Assembly (NCBI GenBank): GCA_051877575.1 | Contig: JBJEJA010000048.1 | Span: forward strand, 1 to 28,480 | Source of the DNA: UBA2882 sp051877575 | GTDB taxonomy: Bacteria > Bacillota > Clostridia > Lachnospirales > Lachnospiraceae | Reading direction: 5' to 3' | Length of the DNA: 28,480 nucleotides | In this document: positions 1-6,733 of the stretch, in pieces | Layout of the letters: each line of letters opens with the position of its first letter | How positions within the stretch are numbered: the stretch's first letter is position 1 | The notes under the pieces: model-generated | Databases searched by the model: none | What the model saw: the letters and a program-made list of their open reading frames with translations, nothing else | What the model was told of the DNA's origin: nothing | Position numbers and translations under genes: made by a program

Positions 1-51
1 AGCATCTGCCTTACAAGCAGAGGGTCATAGGTTCGAGCCCTATAGGTCCCA
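1..51 (+). tRNA. tRNA-Val (anticodon TAC), 5' end cut off by the window
   Basis: The anticodon arm TCTGC-CTTACAA-GCAGA gives anticodon TAC (valine, GTA codons). It is followed by a T arm with loop TTCGAGC and the 3' acceptor strand AGGTCCC plus discriminator A. The acceptor 5' strand and D arm lie before the window. No CCA is encoded. A small hairpin (CAACT/AGTTG, 56-69) separates it from the next tRNA and may be a processing spacer. Confidence 0.9.
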
Positions 52-73
52 TTGACAACTATTTAGTTGCCAT

Positions 74-157
74 GCTGGTGTGGCGGAACTGGCAGACGCG
101 CAGGACTTAAAATCCTGTGGTGGCGACATCGTACCGGTTCGATTCCGGTCACCAGCA
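74..157 (+). tRNA. tRNA-Leu (anticodon TAA)
   Basis: The acceptor strands GCTGGTG and CACCAGC pair over 7 bp with discriminator A. The anticodon arm CAGGA-CTTAAAA-TCCTG gives TAA at 108-110, reading TTA. A long variable arm, typical of class II tRNAs, precedes the T loop TTCGATT. At 84 nt the length fits tRNA-Leu. It lies 22 nt after tRNA-Val, so the two are probably co-transcribed. CCA is not encoded. Confidence 0.96.
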
Positions 158-170
158 TTATTGAAAAAGT

Positions 171-208
171 GTCTAGGACGTTGGTTGAACAACGTTTTAG
201 GCATTTTT
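171..208 (+). terminator. Rho-independent terminator of the tRNA-Val/tRNA-Leu unit
   Basis: A 13-bp stem (171-183 with 190-202, including several G-U pairs) with a 6-nt loop GTTGAA is followed by ATTTTT. It sits 14 nt after tRNA-Leu and ends the tRNA transcript. Confidence 0.85.
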
Positions 209-223
209 GATTCTGAAAAAAAT

Positions 224-288
224 ATGCAAAAAGTTATTAGAATATAGTAAAAATTATGCAACTTTGATGCATGGGGATGTTTTAATAT
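224..288 (+). promoter_or_regulatory. Promoter A with ATGCAA-type 11-bp phased boxes
   Basis: Boxes ATGCAACTTTG (256-266) and ATGCA (267-271) are adjacent at an 11-bp step. A degenerate box TAGTAAAAATT lies in phase at 245-255, and a further ATGCAAAAAGT lies at 224-234. The candidate -10 TAATAT is at 283-288, 27 nt after the start of the 256 box. No good -35 hexamer is visible, as expected of an activator-dependent promoter. The same arrangement occurs at 10626-10669 and 18790-18842. It probably drives the gene at 372. Confidence 0.6.
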
Positions 289-371
289 CATTGAATAGAT
301 GATGTGAAAGCATCCCTATTTTGTTATGGGCATGTTTGCAAATAAATGGAAAAAGTATAAAGGGCAGGAAG

Positions 372-1718
372 ATGAAAAAATTTATATCAAAGAGAAAAAG
401 CATGATCGGGAAAAGATGTCTGTTATATCTGTTGGGAACAATATGTATTTTTGCGGCAGAAGGGATCAGGGCAGAAGGAAAAGGAATAGACACTGAAGAT
501 GCAAAAAGCAAAAAGGTGGAAGTCTGTAAGCAAACTTCGGTTTCCGTAGCCTATGCCAACGTATTGAGCGGATACATGGAGGACGCAAAGGAAAAGGAAG
601 AACAGCCGAGATTTTCGTTGATATATCTGGATTCAGATACAACTCCCGAGTTGGTAGTTATGTTTGGGGAAGCGCATCCGGATGGCGGGTATTTATATTC
701 TTATGAAGATGGAAAAGCGGTATTGGTCGGTGATTCCGAAGAATGGATGGGATATGGTGAATATGGCAGCTTTAGATATATAGAGAAGGAAGCACGCTTT
801 TGGAATGGACATGAAGGGTTCGGTAATGTATATGATGAGATTTGTGAATGGAATGGAGAAAAAGTATTGAATTATAATAACTGTTATGTGGTACCGGAAA
901 ATGCCATAGAGGATGCAGTCAAAAGTGCCTGGGAAACGACAGATAAAGAGCAAAAGGATGCGCTTTACAGCAGACTGATGGAGCAAACCGGCTGCACGGA
1001 AGATTCGGAGCCGGTCTTTGATTATGACGATTATGATGCAGACGGTCATTATGAGGCATTTGCAATTTATGAAGGACAATTATGGTTTGTGGATGCAGAT
1101 TCCTGTGAACAGGTCAGTCACAATGAATATGCGTATTATGATTTTGATGGAAAAATAGAGGATGTATTTGGAAATAAGTGCATTTATCTGGATACAGAGT
1201 ATTGTGCAACTGCTGTGCTGACGGATATCTGGAAACTGGAGGATGGAAAACCTGTGGAGGATGCATGGTCGGGACGCGGTGAAGTTGTATGTAGAGAGAA
1301 AGCGGAATATCAGGACTTTGTGATTATCCGTGATGCCTATGATTATTTATTTGATGCGGAGATGGAAATGACGCTTGGTCATACATGGAAACCTTATTTT
1401 TTTGAATTTCAGAACGGTGAGATAGAGCAGTATGAGAGAGAAAAAATCAACAGGGCGGCATTAGAGAAAAAATGCGGATTTGATCTGGCCGGAGAAATTG
1501 AAAAAGAGGGGTATGAAATCGGGGAAATCTATCTTTGGGGGTCGCATATATTGACTGTTAATTACAGCACAAAACTGGAGGACGGCAGTATTCAATACGA
1601 AAATGTGGTTTGGGACTGCTATGGCGGAAAGGATGGAACAGGGGATTATTATGCTCTGCCGGGAACAGAGCAGCCAAAGACCTGGCAGGAAGCAGGTTTC
1701 GGGGGGAGTTATCAATGA
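372..1718 (+). CDS. Secreted protein of unknown function with acidic DxD-rich modules
   Basis: A 448-aa protein that I do not recognise as a named family. It begins with a long basic n-region (MKKFISKRKSMIGKR) and a hydrophobic core (LLYLLGTICIFAA), so it is probably exported or membrane anchored. Two stretches resemble the FG-GAP/VCBS-like acidic modules common in Lachnospiraceae surface proteins: YLDSDTTPELVVMFG near residue 80 and YDDYDADGHYEAFAIYEG near 220. They are rich in Asp and aromatic residues and may bind calcium. An upstream in-frame start at 321 would add 17 residues. The start at 372 is preferred because it gives a normal signal peptide directly after AGGAAG. It follows promoter A, which it shares in type with the operon at 10722 and the amidase-deacetylase at 18879. 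No catalytic motif was found. Confidence 0.8.
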   Translation: MKKFISKRKSMIGKRCLLYLLGTICIFAAEGIRAEGKGIDTEDAKSKKVEVCKQTSVSVAYANVLSGYMEDAKEKEEQPRFSLIYLDSDTTPELVVMFGEAHPDGGYLYSYEDGKAVLVGDSEEWMGYGEYGSFRYIEKEARFWNGHEGFGNVYDEICEWNGEKVLNYNNCYVVPENAIEDAVKSAWETTDKEQKDALYSRLMEQTGCTEDSEPVFDYDDYDADGHYEAFAIYEGQLWFVDADSCEQVSHNEYAYYDFDGKIEDVFGNKCIYLDTEYCATAVLTDIWKLEDGKPVEDAWSGRGEVVCREKAEYQDFVIIRDAYDYLFDAEMEMTLGHTWKPYFFEFQNGEIEQYEREKINRAALEKKCGFDLAGEIEKEGYEIGEIYLWGSHILTVNYSTKLEDGSIQYENVVWDCYGGKDGTGDYYALPGTEQPKTWQEAGFGGSYQ

Positions 1719-1751
1719 TACGATTTCGGAAAAAATACCAATGATAATGCC

Positions 1752-1780
1752 TTGCATAACCCGTTCTACGGGTCTATAAT
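1752..1780 (+). promoter_or_regulatory. Sigma-A promoter with a palindrome in its spacer
   Basis: TTGCAT (1752-1757), a 17-bp spacer and a perfect TATAAT (1775-1780) precede the small membrane protein and ldh. The spacer holds a perfect inverted repeat ACCCGT-TCT-ACGGGT (1759-1773), which fits an operator. It could also be a weak hairpin after the preceding gene, but no T-run follows. Confidence 0.75.
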
Positions 1781-1824
1781 AATGAAAACGTGTAAACAGG
1801 GAGATGGCGGAAGGAGGTATTGCC

Positions 1825-2058
1825 ATGAATTGGATGATATTAATGCTTTTGATTTTCAGTCCTGCTATTCTGGCGGGGGTTGTATCCGTTTATCTGAATG
1901 TTCATCAAAAGAAAGAACAACAGGATGAAGAGGAATATCTGAAAACTTTGACAGAGGAAGAAAAAAAGGATTATGAGTTGCAGAAGCATAAAATGTTTGC
2001 CGCACAGCAGCATTATTTCAGGGTAAATGCAATGAACTCCAACAACAGGATTGTATAA
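1825..2058 (+). CDS. Small single-pass membrane protein, unknown function
   Basis: A 77-aa protein with one N-terminal hydrophobic helix (roughly residues 3-22, ILMLLIFSPAILAGVVSVYL). A strongly charged, Glu/Lys-rich cytoplasmic-type tail follows (KKEQQDEEEY, LTEEEKKDYELQKHK) that may form a coiled coil. The start at 1825 has AAGGAGG 7 nt upstream. A longer reading from 1804 would place that ribosome binding site inside the gene. It lies behind its own consensus promoter and 27 nt before ldh, so the two are likely co-transcribed. No family is recognised. Confidence 0.7.
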   Translation: MNWMILMLLIFSPAILAGVVSVYLNVHQKKEQQDEEEYLKTLTEEEKKDYELQKHKMFAAQQHYFRVNAMNSNNRIV

Positions 2059-2085
2059 AAGGCAGAAAAGTAAGGAGTGTTTGGA

Positions 2086-3030
2086 ATGACAGATTATAGA
2101 AAAGCAGTTATGATCGGATGCGGATTTGTAGGTTCGGCATCGGTATTTGCATTGATGCAGAGCGGTCTTTTTTCGGAGATTGCGATGATTGATGCGGATA
2201 TGGAAAAGGCAGAAGGTGAGGCAATGGATATCAGCCACGGCATTCCTTTTGCAAAACAGATGAGGGTTTATGCAGGAACCTATGATGATGTGAAAGATGC
2301 GGGGATCGTGATTGTAACAGCCGGGGCTAACCAGAAGCCGGACGAGACAAGACTTGATCTGGTCAACAAAAACGTAGGTATTTTTAAGCAGATTATTCCC
2401 GAAATTGCAAAAAGAGATTTCGGTGGAATATTGTTAATCGTTGCTAACCCGGTTGATATTCTGACGCAGGTAGCACAGAAACTTTCAGGACTGCCCGAAT
2501 CGAGAGTCATCGGTTCCGGTACGGTGCTGGACAGCGGCAGATTGAAATACCGTCTTGGGGAGCATCTCGGAGTAGACAGTAAGAGCGTCCATGCATTTAT
2601 TATCGGTGAGCACGGAGACAGCGAGATCGCGGCATGGAGCAGTGCCAATATATCAGGTATACCGCTCAATGATTTCTGTGAAATGAGAGGGCATTTTCAA
2701 CATGTGGAAGCGGAAAAGGAAATTGCCGAAGAGGTTAAGAACAGCGCTTATGAGATCATCAAGAGAAAACGTGCGACTTATTTTGGTGTAGCCATGGCAG
2801 TTAAGCGTATCTGTGAAGTGATTGTGAGAGATGAAAAATCCATTCTGCCTGTATCCACAGCCATGCATGGTGAATATGGCATTGACGGGGTTGTGCTCAG
2901 TATGCCTTGTATCGTAGGAAAAGAAGGAATTGAGACCAAGGTGCCGTTCCAGTTAAATGAGGAGGAGACAAGGAGCCTTCAGGAATCGGCAAAAGTATTG
3001 AAGGGTATCGTGGATACTTTGGACGTATAA
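2086..3030 (+). CDS. ldh: L-lactate dehydrogenase
   Basis: A 314-aa NAD-dependent L-lactate dehydrogenase (pyruvate + NADH to L-lactate + NAD+), cytoplasmic, regenerating NAD+ in fermentation. The Rossmann motif GCGFVG is at residues 11-16. The substrate-loop ETRLDLVNKN carries the polarising Arg (R89), and VANPVD is at 119-124. LDSGR supplies the active-site Asp (D149) and the carboxylate-binding Arg (R152). IGEHGDSE carries the catalytic His (H176). Length and motifs are those of the LDH family. The Arg after the DE in the specificity loop and the overall pattern favour lactate over malate dehydrogenase. The ATG at 2086 has AAGGAG 8 nt upstream; a GTG at 2077 overlaps that site and is rejected. 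It is probably transcribed from 1752-1780. No clear terminator follows. Confidence 0.93.
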   Translation: MTDYRKAVMIGCGFVGSASVFALMQSGLFSEIAMIDADMEKAEGEAMDISHGIPFAKQMRVYAGTYDDVKDAGIVIVTAGANQKPDETRLDLVNKNVGIFKQIIPEIAKRDFGGILLIVANPVDILTQVAQKLSGLPESRVIGSGTVLDSGRLKYRLGEHLGVDSKSVHAFIIGEHGDSEIAAWSSANISGIPLNDFCEMRGHFQHVEAEKEIAEEVKNSAYEIIKRKRATYFGVAMAVKRICEVIVRDEKSILPVSTAMHGEYGIDGVVLSMPCIVGKEGIETKVPFQLNEEETRSLQESAKVLKGIVDTLDV

Positions 3031-3125
3031 ACAGAACGACTTTGGATAGGTTGTATCTTTTGCGTTATGTTAAAATGTGATGTTATTAAAAAACCATTTT
3101 TTGACAAGATGATGGGGAGGAACAT

Positions 3126-3683
3126 ATGATTTGCGGAAATTGCGGAACGTGGATTGAGGATGGCAAAACAAACTGCCCGAATTGTGGAGCACCTGTTATG
3201 GTAAATGGGCAGCCGATGATGAACGGACAGCCGATGATGAACGGACAGCCGATGATGGGCGGACAGCCGATGATGAACGGGCAGCCGATGATGAACGTAC
3301 GACCGATGATGGGCAAGCAGGAATTTTATAAGCACGCGAGCATGTCCAAAGTCAGAGCGGGAATGATAGCTTGCGGGACAGCATGGTATCTGCTTGCGGC
3401 ATACAATTTTCTGTATCAGATTGTTATTATGCAGTTTATACCGGGACTGCTGGATGTTGCATTGATGCTTGGGCTGGGCTTGGGAGTACATTTGGCAAAG
3501 AGCAGAGTTTGCGCAGGCATTTTAACTGCATATGCAGTCATTAATACGGCTATTATGATCGTGCAGGGAATGGGAAATGGTTTCTTGATTCTGGTAGTTG
3601 CGATTTGTTCATTGATTATTACAATCAAATTTCAAGCGGCATGGGAAAAGTATCAGAAGACCGGCGCGATCCCGATGGGTTGA
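3126..3683 (+). CDS. Zinc-ribbon membrane protein with NGQPMM repeats
   Basis: A 185-aa protein in three parts. First is an N-terminal zinc ribbon with two CxxC knuckles (CGNC at 3-6, CPNC at 17-20). Next is a linker of six hexapeptides of the type NGQPMM (residues 27-62). Last is a C-terminal region with about three to four hydrophobic segments between residues 75 and 170, followed by a short basic tail. Zinc-ribbon plus membrane proteins with Gln/Pro/Met-rich linkers are common in Clostridia and their role is unknown. GGGGAGG lies upstream of the ATG. The next gene starts 19 nt after its stop. The linker DNA is an 18-bp tandem repeat, so its length may vary between strains. Confidence 0.85.
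   Translation: MICGNCGTWIEDGKTNCPNCGAPVMVNGQPMMNGQPMMNGQPMMGGQPMMNGQPMMNVRPMMGKQEFYKHASMSKVRAGMIACGTAWYLLAAYNFLYQIVIMQFIPGLLDVALMLGLGLGVHLAKSRVCAGILTAYAVINTAIMIVQGMGNGFLILVVAICSLIITIKFQAAWEKYQKTGAIPMG
3204..3311 (+). repeat. 18-bp tandem repeat (six copies) coding NGQPMM
   Basis: Six consecutive 18-nt units coding NGQPMM, NGQPMM, NGQPMM, GGQPMM, NGQPMM and NVRPMM. The core CAGCCGATGATG is nearly identical in the first five, and the last has diverged. Because the unit is a multiple of three, copy-number change keeps the frame. It is an in-gene minisatellite, not a CRISPR array: there are no unique spacers. Confidence 0.93.
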
Positions 3684-3702
3684 GAAGGCAGGATTTATAT
3701 CA

Positions 3703-4458
3703 GTGAACGAAGATAGATTATTTGTTGCCAGAATGACGGAACTGGCCCGGACCGCTTACAGGCAGAACCGATATACATTCAGCCATTTCCTGACTCCGGC
3801 GGAGCTGAGCCTTCTTGATGAGATGGCGGCAGAGCTGCGTTTTGTGGATTTTGATACGAACGGCGGAAATGAAAATTGTGAAAGACAGATGGTCCGGTTT
3901 GGCTCGGAGAGGATGTTCGGCTATGAAGAGGAATATCCGATCGCGGTTCTTCTGATTGAACCGATGTCGCCTAAGTTTGCAGAGGCACTGGAGCATCGGG
4001 ATTATCTGGGGGCCGTCATGAATCTGGGCTTGGAGCGGGATGTTCTGGGAGATATTCTGATCAAAGAAAAAACTGCATATCTGTTCTGCATGGACAATAT
4101 TGCCAATTATCTTGTGGCGAATCTGGATAAAATAAAGCATACCAGTGTAAAGGTGAGCAGGATTGAGGGAGAGACAGAGGCTTTTCAAAGGACTTTGAAG
4201 GATATGGAAGTGCTGGTGCAATCCCCCCGTTTTGATGCGGTCATCGCAGCAGTCGGTAAGCTGTCGAGAAGTGAGGCACAACAGTTGTTCCGGGACAAAA
4301 AAGTTTTGCTGGACGGAAGGGTCTGTGAGAATAACAGTATGGTTTTGAAGGAAGGCAGCATCTTTTCAGCCCGGGGATATGGAAAGTATATTTATGAGGG
4401 CTGTGGAAACACAACCCGTAAAGGCAGGGTTTATGTGCAACTAAAAAAATATGAATAG
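3703..4458 (+). CDS. ylmH: YlmH-like RNA-binding S4 domain protein
   Basis: A 251-aa cytoplasmic protein. The N-terminal two thirds match the YlmH-type region (for example the TFSHFLTPAELSLLDEM segment and the VLGDILI motif near 120). The C-terminal S4 RNA-binding domain spans about residues 178-245 (LSRSEAQQLFRDKKVLLDG ... SIFSARGYGKYIYEG). YlmH family members bind RNA and have been linked to ribosome function and, by position in other Firmicutes, to cell-division clusters. Here it is not beside sepF or divIVA. The start is GTG at 3703 with AAGGCAGGA upstream; an ATG ten codons on is the alternative. It is followed at once by a terminator, so it ends a transcription unit. Confidence 0.88.
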   Translation: MNEDRLFVARMTELARTAYRQNRYTFSHFLTPAELSLLDEMAAELRFVDFDTNGGNENCERQMVRFGSERMFGYEEEYPIAVLLIEPMSPKFAEALEHRDYLGAVMNLGLERDVLGDILIKEKTAYLFCMDNIANYLVANLDKIKHTSVKVSRIEGETEAFQRTLKDMEVLVQSPRFDAVIAAVGKLSRSEAQQLFRDKKVLLDGRVCENNSMVLKEGSIFSARGYGKYIYEGCGNTTRKGRVYVQLKKYE

Positions 4459-4485
4459 GATCTCGGGGATTCCGGGATCCTTTTT
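4458..4485 (+). terminator. Rho-independent terminator after ylmH
   Basis: GGATC and GATCC arms with inner CGG/CCG pairing around a GGAT loop region, followed by TTTTT (4481-4485). The stem begins at the last base of the ylmH stop codon. Confidence 0.85.
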
Positions 4486-4572
4486 CAGGTTTATGAGTTA
4501 AAAAATAAAAAAGAAGTCAGAAAATAAACATCGAATGCGAATTATAGGTATCAGAGGAAGGTGGTGGTCACG

Positions 4573-5121
4573 GTGGAAATCACGGAAAATAATTTTGTGG
4601 AACAGATGAAGAAAAGAAATGAACGGGCGCTCGTATATGTAGTAGAGCAGTACGGCTGGGTATTAAAAACGGTTGTAAAACGTCAGATGGCAACGCTGCC
4701 GCATTTATGGGATGATTGTATGAATGATACGCTGCTGGCTGTCTGGGAAAACATAGAAAGTTTCCAGCCGGAGAAGTCGGAATTTCAAAACTGGCTTGCA
4801 GGTGTATGCCGTTTTAAGGCTTTGACTTACGTCAGAAAATATATTCATTCTTCCAGAGAGGATCTGATGGAGCAGATGCCGGACTGGGAGGATGAGAAGG
4901 CAGGAAGGGATTTTCTGGAGCAGGAGTATAAGGAAGAGGTGGATATCATACTGTCATATTTAAAGGACGAGGATGCAAAGATATTCCGCCTGATCTATCT
5001 GGAAGGATTATCTATGGATGAGGTGTCGGAAAGAATGCATATGAGCAAGACGGTTATTTACGGACGGATCAGCCGCGGCAGAAAACAGATACGCCGTGTG
5101 GTAAGGGAAAGCGGGGTGTGA
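4573..5121 (+). CDS. ECF-type RNA polymerase sigma factor (SigV-like)
   Basis: A 182-aa sigma-70 family protein of ECF size. Region 2 spans about residues 20-90 and includes WDDCMNDTLLAVWENIESF and the LAGVCRFKALTYVRKY segment. Region 4 near the C-terminus (LSMDEVSERMHMSKTVIYGRISRGRKQIRR) is a helix-turn-helix for the -35. It is followed after 3 nt by an RsiV-like membrane protein, the usual sigma/anti-sigma arrangement, so it is expected to be held at the membrane until a signal releases it. The start is uncertain: GTGs at 4561, 4564 and 4573 are in frame. 4573 is chosen because GAGGAAGG then lies about 11 nt upstream, whereas 4561 overlaps that site. Whether it autoregulates is not visible; no clear ECF promoter was identified in 4486-4560. 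Confidence 0.88.
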   Translation: MEITENNFVEQMKKRNERALVYVVEQYGWVLKTVVKRQMATLPHLWDDCMNDTLLAVWENIESFQPEKSEFQNWLAGVCRFKALTYVRKYIHSSREDLMEQMPDWEDEKAGRDFLEQEYKEEVDIILSYLKDEDAKIFRLIYLEGLSMDEVSERMHMSKTVIYGRISRGRKQIRRVVRESGV

Positions 5122-5124
5122 AAA

Positions 5125-6051
5125 ATGGCAAGATTATATGAAATGTGTAATGAGATAGCTTCTGATGAAATCCTCATGGACAGAGAGGAATTGACAGATG
5201 AAGAAAAAGAAAGTCTTCTTGCGGAATTAAAAGAGCAGGGGATAATCGGTAAGAATGAGAAGAAGAAAAAGAGAAGGTCCGGAAGATATGTGGCAGGGAT
5301 TGCAGCGGCAGCGGTATTGGCGATTGTGATCGTGCCCAATGTTTCACCGAGAGCAGCTTATGCCATGTCTCAGATTCCGGTTTTGGGAAACGTGATCAAA
5401 ATGATCACGGTACGGGAATATAATTATGACAGTGAACGATTTGAGGCAAACATCAAAGAGGCGCAGTTGGTACAGGAAGTACCGGCATCGGATGATGAGG
5501 ATATTGCGGTGACGGAAAAAACAAATGAATCCATCAATACGATCAATGAAGATATCGGAGAAATGACCGACAGATTGATCGAGCAGTTTGAGGCTGATGT
5601 GGAGCTGGGAGAGAGCTACGGCGGCGTTTATGTGGACCCTCAGGTCGTAACGGATACGGATCAATGGTTTACCGTTCGGATCGATGTGTTGCAGGTTGCC
5701 GGCAGCGGGGCACAGTATCAGTATTTTTATCACATTGATAAGACAACGGGTGAAATCGCAGGTTTAAAAGACCTCTTTGTGGACGGAGCCGATTATATAA
5801 CACCCATCAGTGAGAATATCATCAAACAGATGCGTGAGCAGATGGCTGCAGACGAGAATATTTATTATTGGGTGGATGATGAGGAGGTTCCGGAATGGAA
5901 TTTCCGCAGCATCAAGGAAGACCAGAACTTCTATTTGAATGAGCAGGGACAGATTGTTATCTGTTTTGATGAATATGAGGTTGCGCCCGGTTGCATGGGT
6001 CTGGTAGAATTTACCATAGAGGATGAAGCGGTAGCCGACATTCTCAAGTAA
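5125..6051 (+). CDS. rsiV: RsiV-like membrane anti-sigma factor (DUF4179/DUF3298 type)
   Basis: A 308-aa protein with a cytoplasmic N-terminus (about 1-52, acidic then Lys/Arg-rich), one membrane helix (about 54-72) and a large extracellular domain. Immediately after the helix is AYA-MSQIPVLGNV (from residue 78), a good signal-peptidase site. In Bacillus subtilis RsiV, signal peptidase makes the first cut at such a site when lysozyme binds, starting release of SigV. The C-terminal half (about 160-305), with YHIDKTTGEIAGLKDLF and NFYLNEQGQIVICFDEYEVAPG, matches the DUF3298 domain that binds lysozyme in RsiV. The family assignment is from these motifs. Lysozyme as ligand is inferred by homology. 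It is co-transcribed with the sigma gene. Confidence 0.85.
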   Translation: MARLYEMCNEIASDEILMDREELTDEEKESLLAELKEQGIIGKNEKKKKRRSGRYVAGIAAAAVLAIVIVPNVSPRAAYAMSQIPVLGNVIKMITVREYNYDSERFEANIKEAQLVQEVPASDDEDIAVTEKTNESINTINEDIGEMTDRLIEQFEADVELGESYGGVYVDPQVVTDTDQWFTVRIDVLQVAGSGAQYQYFYHIDKTTGEIAGLKDLFVDGADYITPISENIIKQMREQMAADENIYYWVDDEEVPEWNFRSIKEDQNFYLNEQGQIVICFDEYEVAPGCMGLVEFTIEDEAVADILK

Positions 6052-6124
6052 GTGTGTGCGTATTTCCGTGATGCGATAATAATCCGGTCAAATGCTGCAA
6101 CCACATCATTTGGAGGAAAATAGA

Positions 6125-6496
6125 ATGAAGTTTGAGATGTATCATGAAAATTACAATGTGCTGGATTTGAAACGATCCATGGAGTTTTATGAAAAGGCGC
6201 TGGGACTTGTGGAAAAGAAACGGATCGAGGCAGAGGACGGTTCTTTTGTGATTGTCTATGTGGGCAATGATACCACGGATTTTCTGCTGGAACTGACGTG
6301 GATCAAAGACAGAAAGGAGCCTTACAACCTGGGAGAATGCGAATTTCATCTGGCATTCCGTACAGATGATTTTGAAGCGGCACACAAGCTTCATGAACAG
6401 ATGGGATGCATCTGTTTTGAAAACCGGGAAATGGGGGTCTATTTTATCCAGGATCCTGACGGATACTGGCTGGAAATCGTGCCGGTCAGAAAATAA
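6125..6496 (+). CDS. gloA: Glyoxalase I (lactoylglutathione lyase family)
   Basis: A 123-aa vicinal-oxygen-chelate protein. The four expected metal ligands are visible in family positions: H7 (MYHENYNV), E56 (LLELT), H75 (EFHLAF) and E117 (WLEIV), plus the QDPDGYW motif. The size and start (two beta-alpha-beta-beta-beta units, SMEFYEKALGL) fit single-domain bacterial GlxI, which isomerises the hemithioacetal of methylglyoxal and a thiol. Clostridia often lack glutathione, so the physiological thiol is uncertain. The ATG at 6125 has GGAGGA at about the right distance; an ORF reading from 6092 runs across that site and is not preferred. A strong terminator follows. Confidence 0.9.
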   Translation: MKFEMYHENYNVLDLKRSMEFYEKALGLVEKKRIEAEDGSFVIVYVGNDTTDFLLELTWIKDRKEPYNLGECEFHLAFRTDDFEAAHKLHEQMGCICFENREMGVYFIQDPDGYWLEIVPVRK

Positions 6497-6528
6497 CGGG
6501 CTGAAGACCTGTCGATCTTAGAAGAAAG

Positions 6529-6588
6529 GCTCTGTCGGGAATGATTTTACACAAAAATGTGTGAGAACATTCCCGACAGGGCTTTTTT
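6529..6588 (+). terminator. Strong Rho-independent terminator
   Basis: Arms of 15 nt (GCTCTGTCGGGAATG at 6529-6543 with CATTCCCGACAGGGC at 6568-6582) enclose an inner ACACA/TGTGT stem and are followed by TTTTTT. It separates the glyoxalase from the ABC export operon. Confidence 0.93.
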
Positions 6589-6624
6589 GTCTGCAAAAAA
6601 TAGTTTCTGTGGAAAAAAATGACA

Positions 6625-6679
6625 TTTCACAGTTCTTTCACAGAAAGATTGTCTTTTAAACACAAATTCCTCATATGAT
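6625..6679 (+). promoter_or_regulatory. Candidate activated promoter with TTTCACAG 11-bp direct repeats
   Basis: TTTCACAGTTC (6625-6635) and TTTCACAGAAA (6636-6646) are head-to-tail at exactly 11 bp. A weaker third box GATTGTCTTTT is at 6647-6657. The candidate -10 TATGAT is at 6674-6679, 27 nt from the start of the third box. A partial inverted copy TTTCTGTGGAAA is at 6604-6615. The arrangement fits an OmpR/PhoB-family regulator site upstream of the ABC operon. No regulator gene is adjacent. Confidence 0.55.
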
Positions 6680-6733
6680 AGTAAAAGTGACAGAAAAGCG
6701 CTAGATAAAATGACAGTGTAAGGAGGACATATT

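Noticed and set aside
3031..3125. Possible terminator or promoter between ldh and the zinc-ribbon gene
   Set aside because: AAAAAACCATTTTTT is a weak stem with only A-T pairs and no consensus promoter spacing could be found.
3204..3311. Possible CRISPR-like repeat
   Set aside because: Units are contiguous 18-mers in frame inside a gene, with no spacers and no cas genes.
3086..3316. Minus-strand open frame with repeated IIGCPF units
   Set aside because: It is the reverse reading of the NGQPMM tandem repeat; no ribosome binding site or family match.
6690..6715. Possible catabolite-response (cre) site AAAAGCGCTAGA
   Set aside because: Only the central GCGCT fits; the flanking positions do not match the cre consensus.
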